A DNA stretch of 14,435 nucleotides, taken from NCBI GenBank assembly GCA_002878375.1, contig NIRF01000021.1:1-14435 (forward strand), in the 5' to 3' direction. Source of the stretch: Dictyoglomus sp. NZ13-RE01. GTDB lineage: Bacteria; Dictyoglomota; Dictyoglomia; Dictyoglomales; Dictyoglomaceae. This document shows, in pieces, positions 10,798 through 14,435 of this stretch; the first letter of the stretch is position 1; each line of letters starts with the position of its first letter. Under the pieces are notes generated by a model that saw only the letters and a list, made by a program, of their open reading frames with translations, was not told the DNA's origin and did not search any database. Made by a program: the position numbers and the translations under genes.

Positions 10798-12090
10798 TTA
10801 ATTATCTAATGATCTTAGATAGCTTCTAAACTTCTCATACTCTTCTTTTGAAGAGAGGAGATGTTTATTTATCTCTAAGGTTACTTCTTTTATAATTTCC
10901 ATTAATCTTCTAAAGAGGTACTCATTAACTCCCCCCTTTATATGTTCTTCTGTTATTAAAAGTATTTCTTTTGGGCTTAGAGCTTTTCTATAAGGTCTGT
11001 CCTCAGAAAGGGCAGTTAATATATCCGCAATGGCTATTACCTGTGCTTCTTCAGGAATCTCGTCATCTCTTAAATGGAAGGGATATCCATTTCCATCATA
11101 TCTTTCATGATGGAAGGATGTCCAATCTCTTATATTTTCTAATCCCTTTATATTATCTAAGATCTTATGGGTATTATAGGGATGACTTCTAATAATATAC
11201 CATTCCTCATTATTTAACGGTGCTTTCTTTTCTAATATTTCTGAGGGGATAGATATTTTACCAATATCATGGAGAAGCCCTGCTATTCTCAGATGTGTGA
11301 GCTTTTCTTGAGGATAATTTAGATAATTTCCTATGACTTCGGATATCTTTGATACAGTTTTAGAGTGGATAGAGGTAAATGGACTTTTAAAGTCAATTAA
11401 TCTTGCTAAAATCTCTGATAATTCTTCAAAATCTCTAATATTCAATTTTTTATCCTCTTTCATAGTTTTCTTAGTTATTATATTGGGAAGATTTTTAGAA
11501 CTTAAGTCAAACCAGAAGTACTCTTTCTCTGCTAATTCATAGAAGGCTTCTACTAAGTAAGGGACAAACATTTTATTCGAATTTTCCTTTATTTTTTTTA
11601 GAATTCTCCCCCTCTGACTTAATATATTTTCATCATCATTTATCAAAACCTCTATTCTATCTGCTAAATGTAAGATATGACTCTCTATTGGTACTTCTTC
11701 CCTATTAAATTCTCTCCCTTTTCCAAAATTCCAATTAACACGATGAAATTTGATATATCTTGCAATATTCTCTAAATAGGTGGAATCCTTTAAAAGATAG
11801 TATGTTATAAAAGCATGCTTATAGGAATTACCATTTTCTATATCTGATTCAAAGTACTTTAGGAATTTGGTATCTTTATAGGAGATAACACCTAAATCGT
11901 GTAAGAGACCACTTAATACTAACTCATAAATCTTCTCCCATGGTAGTCCAAGTAATCTTCCAATACTAAAGGAGATATAAGCTACCCGCTGGGAGTGGAG
12001 GGTTAATTCGGGCTTTATAAGGTCCATAGTGCTTGTTATGGAAAATATTATATCAAATAGAGAAATAAAAAGCTCCTTTTCCTCTCCCAT
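10798..12090 (-). CDS. tandem HD / HD-GYP domain protein (probable c-di-GMP phosphodiesterase)
   Basis: This 430-residue soluble protein has two HD-superfamily domains. The C-terminal one (about 225-400) is a complete HD-GYP: His242, His274-Asp275 in LLHDIGK with Lys278, His303, HHE at 327-329, DGNGYP at 332-337 and Asp356 in AIADI, followed by DRPYR. HD-GYP enzymes usually open c-di-GMP to pGpG or GMP. The N-terminal one (about 25-190) keeps His32, His64-Asp65, His92, His116 and Asp144 but has lost HHE and GYP, with a divergent insert instead. No transmembrane or sensor domain is seen. The gene has a TTGACA/TATATT promoter placed so that transcription begins within about 3 bases of the ATG, and it has no Shine-Dalgarno sequence. 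It could be mis-started, but the next methionine (residue 22) also lacks a ribosome site. Confidence 0.9.
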   Translation of the reverse strand: MGEEKELFISLFDIIFSITSTMDLIKPELTLHSQRVAYISFSIGRLLGLPWEKIYELVLSGLLHDLGVISYKDTKFLKYFESDIENGNSYKHAFITYYLLKDSTYLENIARYIKFHRVNWNFGKGREFNREEVPIESHILHLADRIEVLINDDENILSQRGRILKKIKENSNKMFVPYLVEAFYELAEKEYFWFDLSSKNLPNIITKKTMKEDKKLNIRDFEELSEILARLIDFKSPFTSIHSKTVSKISEVIGNYLNYPQEKLTHLRIAGLLHDIGKISIPSEILEKKAPLNNEEWYIIRSHPYNTHKILDNIKGLENIRDWTSFHHERYDGNGYPFHLRDDEIPEEAQVIAIADILTALSEDRPYRKALSPKEILLITEEHIKGGVNEYLFRRLMEIIKEVTLEINKHLLSSKEEYEKFRSYLRSLDN

Positions 12091-12099
12091 AATGGGATT

Positions 12100-12128
12100 A
12101 ATATAGAATAAAAATATTTTTTTGTCAA
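12100..12128 (-). promoter_or_regulatory. sigma70-type promoter of the HD-GYP gene
   Basis: On the minus strand, TTGACA (12128-12123) is followed after exactly 17 bases by TATATT (12105-12100), 11 of 12 consensus matches. Transcription should begin near 12093, about 3 bases before the ATG at 12090. The -35 box is the same DNA as the -35 box of the divergent TM2 gene. Confidence 0.8.
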
Positions 12129-12150
12129 AATAAAATTTTTGATTTATACT
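12122..12150 (+). promoter_or_regulatory. sigma70-type promoter of the TM2 gene
   Basis: TTGTCA (12122-12127), a 17-base spacer and TATACT (12145-12150) match 10 of 12 consensus bases. The start would be near 12157, giving a leader of about 30 bases that contains AGGAGGA at 12174-12180. Confidence 0.75.
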
Positions 12151-12187
12151 AATATTAAAGAAATTTTAAGGAAAGGAGGAAAATGCT

Positions 12188-12463
12188 GTGGCTATTGGGT
12201 TTTCTGATAGATCAAGAACTAAAGCTTTAATTTTATGTATTTTCTTGGGAGTCTTTGGGGCTCATAGGTTTTATTTAGGAAAGTTTGGAACAGGTCTTAC
12301 TATGCTTCTTATTGGTTTTAGTGGTATAGTAGCTTCATTAACAGTAAAATCTTTCTTTTGGTATATTTTCCTTCCCTTAGGAATTTGGGTCCTTTATGAT
12401 CTAATTTTAATACTTTTAGGGAAGATGAAGGATATAAATGGAAATCTTGTTTGGAATTGGTAA
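12188..12463 (+). CDS. TM2 domain membrane protein
   Basis: This 91-residue protein with two membrane helices is a full TM2 domain. Residues 11-28 form a first helix with the hallmark GVFGAHRFYLGKFGTG (21-36), then there is a helix at about 37-52, a hydrophobic stretch at about 57-80 with GIWVLYDLI, and the typical DINGN close (82-86). TM2 proteins are widespread and have no settled biochemical role in bacteria. The start is the GTG at 12188, 7 bases after AGGAGGA. An ATG at 12183 is too close to that site and leads to a stop after 15 codons in another frame. It is a single-gene unit, divergent from the HD-GYP gene, and the next gene has its own promoter. Confidence 0.88.
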   Translation: MAIGFSDRSRTKALILCIFLGVFGAHRFYLGKFGTGLTMLLIGFSGIVASLTVKSFFWYIFLPLGIWVLYDLILILLGKMKDINGNLVWNW

Positions 12464-12527
12464 GGAAAATAAATAAATTAACAAAATTTGAGTAAAAAGC
12501 GGAGGAGGCAATGAAAAACCTCGTTTC

Positions 12528-12556
12528 TTGACAAATTTTTAAAATTTTGTTATACT
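12528..12556 (+). promoter_or_regulatory. strong sigma70-type promoter with extended -10, upstream of the M23 peptidase gene
   Basis: TTGACA (12528-12533), a 17-base spacer and TATACT (12551-12556) are present, with TG at 12548-12549 making an extended -10. Transcription would start near 12563, giving a leader of about 70 bases before the ATG at 12633. This is one of the clearest promoters in the window and separates the M23-bactofilin pair from the TM2 gene. Confidence 0.85.
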
Positions 12557-12621
12557 TTCTACCAAAAATAAAATTTATATTTTTTTATTTAATTTTTTTC
12601 TTTTATTTTTTATTTATTTAT
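12550..12621 (+). other. G-free, A/T-only-like leader of the M23-bactofilin mRNA
   Basis: From 12550 to 12621 there is not one G and only three C, with long T runs. Most of it falls in the predicted untranslated leader, just before GAGGTG at 12622-12627. The RNA should be unfolded and U-rich. It may aid ribosome loading, or it may simply be AT-rich spacer. Confidence 0.5.
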
Positions 12622-12632
12622 GAGGTGAAATT

Positions 12633-13550
12633 ATGAAAAAAAGGAGAAGGTGGTGGAAAAGATTTTTTACACTGATAATAATACCTCATGATTCTTCCCA
12701 TCCGCGGAGTCATAAGATTCACATAAGTATTCCTGTACTAATTTTAATAATTTTAATAGGTACTCTTGCCTTCTCTTTCGCCCTTTATAAGATATCTACA
12801 AATAAGTTAACAAAAGTTAAACATTTGGAGGTATTGGAGGAGGTTAGCGAACAACAAAAAGCTCAATTAAAAGAATTGGACAAATTGAGAGAAAAGATAA
12901 AGGAGATTGAAGAGGTAGAGAAGAAATTAAAGCAGGTGTTGGGGATTAAAGGAAGTATTCCTACCCCTCAAAAAAATGTAAGTTTTGTTCCCTTGGATTT
13001 AAAAACCTATAAGGATGTAGAAACCTTTCAAAACGAGAAAAAAATTTTAGAATACAAGTTGATATTAGAGGAGAAGGAGAGATCCCTTGCCTATATTCAA
13101 AAAGAAATTGAAAGAAGAAAAGCACTCCTTGCAGTAACTCCCTCTCGATGGCCTGCATGGGGATTTATTTCTTCAGGTTTTGGATGGAGATTTCATCCTA
13201 TCTTTAGAAGGAGGGAATTTCACTCAGGAATTGATATAGTTTCCTTTTGGGGAGCACCTGTTTATGCAACAGCGGATGGATTTGTTACCTATGCTGGCTG
13301 GGAGAGTGGATATGGAAAAGTAATAAAGATAAACCACGGAAGAGGAATATCTACCTTGTATGCCCATCTATCTTATATAAAGGTAAATGTTGGAAGTTAT
13401 GTTAAGAAGGGACAGCTCATAGGTCTTATAGGGAGTACAGGTACTGCAACAGGACCTCATCTCCATTATGAGGTAAGAAGAAATGGTGTTGCTGTTAATC
13501 CAACACCTTATCTTAATGTAGATATAATAAAACTTGGATATTTAAAATAG
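12633..13550 (+). CDS. M23 family (LytM-type) peptidoglycan metallopeptidase, membrane-anchored
   Basis: This 305-residue cell-wall endopeptidase has a basic N-terminus (KKRRRWWKR) and then one membrane helix (about 33-52). A charged coiled coil follows (about 58-105 and 132-165), and the M23 domain covers 175-292. Zinc ligands are His197 and Asp201 (HSGID) and His278 of the HLH motif; catalytic His245 (LYAHLS) and His276 are present, so it should be active. The coiled coil plus M23 plan resembles Csd1/MepM-type enzymes that trim crosslinks and shape the wall, acting outside the membrane. The ATG follows GAGGTG at 12622-12627. The bactofilin gene follows after 9 bases, a pairing known from cell-shape modules such as Csd1 and CcmA in Helicobacter. 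Confidence 0.93.
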   Translation: MKKRRRWWKRFFTLIIIPHDSSHPRSHKIHISIPVLILIILIGTLAFSFALYKISTNKLTKVKHLEVLEEVSEQQKAQLKELDKLREKIKEIEEVEKKLKQVLGIKGSIPTPQKNVSFVPLDLKTYKDVETFQNEKKILEYKLILEEKERSLAYIQKEIERRKALLAVTPSRWPAWGFISSGFGWRFHPIFRRREFHSGIDIVSFWGAPVYATADGFVTYAGWESGYGKVIKINHGRGISTLYAHLSYIKVNVGSYVKKGQLIGLIGSTGTATGPHLHYEVRRNGVAVNPTPYLNVDIIKLGYLK

Positions 13551-13559
13551 GAGGTAATT

Positions 13560-13943
13560 ATGTTTGGGAAAAAGGAGAAGGAAGTAGTTGATACTATCAT
13601 AGGATCAAGGGTAGAGATTCAAGGTAAGATTATTTCTCAAGCCTCTTTAAGAATAGATGGTAAGGTTATTGGAGATATTGAGACCTCACAAAGTGTAATA
13701 ATTGGAAAAGAGGGTTATGTGGAAGGAAATATTAAATGTAAAAGAATATCAATTGTGGGAAAGGTAAAGGGAAATATTATATCCTATGAAAATGTAGAGA
13801 TATTGTCTACAGGAAGATTAGAAGGAGATTTAAAATATGGTGGAAAGTTCTCCATTGAAGAGGGTGGGGTTTTCTTGGGTAAGAGCGAGTTGATAGAAGA
13901 AAAAAGCATGATAGAAGAGAGCAAGGAAAATATTGGTTTATAA
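13560..13943 (+). CDS. bactofilin
   Basis: This 127-residue cytoskeletal protein of the bactofilin family (DUF583) forms filaments without nucleotide, usually on the inner face of the membrane. Residues about 12-110 show the repeating glycine-hydrophobic pattern of a right-handed beta-helix: IGSRVEIQGKI, LRIDGKVIGDI, GYVEGNIKC, GKVKGNIIS and GRLEGDL. The charged N-terminus (FGKKEKE) and acidic C-terminus are the usual unstructured tails. AGGAGG at 13549-13554 overlaps the stop of the M23 gene, and the gap is 9 bases, so the two are co-transcribed and probably translationally coupled. The context points to positioning or restraining the wall peptidase to set cell shape. Confidence 0.94.
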   Translation: MFGKKEKEVVDTIIGSRVEIQGKIISQASLRIDGKVIGDIETSQSVIIGKEGYVEGNIKCKRISIVGKVKGNIISYENVEILSTGRLEGDLKYGGKFSIEEGGVFLGKSELIEEKSMIEESKENIGL

Positions 13944-13972
13944 TTCTCCTAAAAATTTTTAAAAATTTCCTC

Positions 13973-14001
13973 TTTACAAATTTGTTTCAATATGATATTA
14001 T
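13973..14001 (+). promoter_or_regulatory. sigma70-type promoter with extended -10, upstream of the broken transporter gene
   Basis: TTTACA (13973-13978), a 17-base spacer and TATTAT (13996-14001), with TG at 13993-13994 making an extended -10. Transcription should start near 14008, leaving a leader of about 57 bases with AGGAGGTGA at 14052-14060. Confidence 0.75.
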
Positions 14002-14007
14002 ATATGT

Positions 14008-14023
14008 CACTAAGGGTTTAGTG
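14008..14023 (+). promoter_or_regulatory. hairpin at the predicted 5' end of the transporter mRNA
   Basis: CACTAA (14008-14013) and TTAGTG (14018-14023) are perfect reverse complements around the loop GGGT. The stem begins at the predicted first transcribed base. It may protect the 5' end from decay; AGGG (14013-14016) could also pair with CCCT (14030-14033) in a competing fold. Confidence 0.45.
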
Positions 14024-14064
14024 CATGGTCCCTACGCCCCTAAAAATAAATAGGAGGTGAAGGT

Positions 14065-14223
14065 ATGAAAGGTTTAAGGGGTAAAATTCTTTGGTTACTT
14101 TTAGTGTCCTTTGTTCTCCTTTCCCTTCTCCTTCCAGGTAAGGCTCAGGTAAGCATCCCTCGTGATGAAACAGTATATTGTATAGGTGCTCAGTGGGGTC
14201 CTCCAACTACCTGGAATTTCTGA
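14065..14223 (+). pseudogene. ABC transporter family 5 substrate-binding protein, truncated after 52 codons
   Basis: A strong promoter and AGGAGGTGA lead into an ATG at 14065. The product has a typical signal peptide (residues 1-28: basic start, long leucine-rich core, then GKAQ) and the opening of a mature family 5 oligopeptide/oligosaccharide binding protein. The stretch PRDETVYCIGAQWGPPTTWN recalls Thermotoga/Dictyoglomus binding proteins, where NP and a long domain of 500 or more residues should follow. Instead a stop occurs at 14221-14223 and no frame continues the protein. The break coincides with the end of a minus-strand frame that looks like a transposase tail, so I read this as a gene split by an insertion. 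The rest may lie beyond the window. Confidence 0.65.
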
Positions 14224-14435
14224 TCTGTAATCATTTTTAATCACCCCCAATCATAAGCACAATTCTTCCTTTCTTGCTTATCTTTAACCTCAATCTTAAT
14301 ATCTCAATTATTCTTAAGGCAAAATTTATGAAGCTTATTATTCCTCTCTTTAATTCCTCTTTTAATAACTTTATTCTATGCTCTCCCTTCTCTATTTTTG
14401 ATGTTAAGTAAATAACTAACAATGCTCCCATAAAT
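14219..14435 (-). mobile_element. end of a probable insertion sequence (partial, runs off the window)
   Basis: Sequence character changes at about 14218, where the binding-protein gene breaks off. From there inward there is a short non-coding end, then the stop of a minus-strand frame that continues to the window edge. The exact terminal repeat and any target duplication cannot be defined because the other end is outside. Confidence 0.45.
14237..14435 (-). CDS. C-terminal part of a probable transposase (partial)
   Basis: The frame is open from the window edge to a TAA at 14239-14237 and gives at least 65 residues. The methionine at 14431 is probably internal, since the frame stays open above it and no ribosome site is visible. 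The tail has a hydrophobic start (MGALLVIYL), a basic middle (KGEHRIKLLKEELKRG), another hydrophobic helix and a basic end finishing in GGD. This resembles the last helices of DDE (IS4-like) transposases, after the catalytic region, but there is no catalytic motif in view, so the name is a guess from pattern and position. It could be an unrelated small membrane protein. Confidence 0.4.
   Translation of the reverse strand, partial: FMGALLVIYLTSKIEKGEHRIKLLKEELKRGIISFINFALRIIEILRLRLKISKKGRIVLMIGGD

Noticed and set aside
12504-12528. GAGG...CCTC hairpin after the TM2 gene, as a terminator
   Set aside because: The stem is only about 4 pairs with a 10-base loop, and the following tract is not a clean T run.
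12511-12531. Six-codon open frame (MKNLVS) behind GGAGGAGG, as a leader peptide
   Set aside because: The spacing to the ribosome site is only 2 bases, and the frame lies upstream of and across the -35 box of the M23 promoter, so the main transcript would not contain it.
13951-13968. AAAAATTTTT-AAAAATTT stretch after bactofilin, as a terminator
   Set aside because: It is pure A/T self-complementarity with no GC stem, expected by chance in such AT-rich DNA.
14018-14206. Minus-strand frame across the binding-protein start
   Set aside because: It lies antisense to a clear signal peptide and its ribosome site and has no family features.

Overview
The window is AT-rich (my estimate is about one third G+C), gene-dense bacterial DNA. 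Arginine is written almost only as AGA/AGG, Shine-Dalgarno sequences are strong (GGAGG type), and AAA, GAA and ATA are heavily used. Together with the gene set (family 1 beta-glucosidase, YghZ-type aldo/keto reductase, family 5 ABC binding protein, bactofilin), this suggests a thermophilic anaerobe resembling Dictyoglomus. That placement is inferred from codon use and protein style and is not proven. I see no tRNA, rRNA or CRISPR.

Layout. (1) 1-5041, plus strand: a tight run of genes with gaps of 9-34 bases. They are the tail of an upstream gene, a YjbQ-family protein, an exported TPR protein, a YghZ-like aldo/keto reductase, a GH1 beta-glycosidase and guaB. (2) 5011-7891, minus strand: a two-component pair made of a REC-only response regulator and a large membrane histidine kinase, whose 3' end overlaps the 3' end of guaB. 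(3) 7987-10206: a MIP18/DUF59 protein on plus, meeting a UvrD/PcrA-type helicase on minus with no base between the stop codons. (4) 10254-12090: a CDP-alcohol phosphatidyltransferase on plus, meeting a tandem-HD/HD-GYP protein on minus with a 4-base gap. (5) 12188-13943, plus: a TM2-domain membrane protein, then an M23 metallopeptidase plus bactofilin pair behind its own near-consensus promoter. (6) 13973-14435: a promoter and the first 52 codons of an ABC substrate-binding protein, broken at about 14218 by DNA that looks like the end of an insertion sequence reading inward on minus.

How the genes may work together. The M23 peptidase and bactofilin form a known kind of cell-shape module. The sensor kinase carries after its kinase core what looks like a worn-out GGDEF domain, and the HD-GYP protein looks like an intact c-di-GMP phosphodiesterase, so two nearby genes touch the c-di-GMP protein families. 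The GH1 enzyme and the reductase fit sugar use.

The most notable points are: the degenerate GGDEF-like tail on the histidine kinase; the back-to-back promoters of the HD-GYP and TM2 genes, whose -35 boxes are the same DNA read on both strands; leaderless-looking mRNAs for the HD-GYP and helicase genes; three tail-to-tail gene junctions with no room for a terminator; and the interrupted transporter gene.
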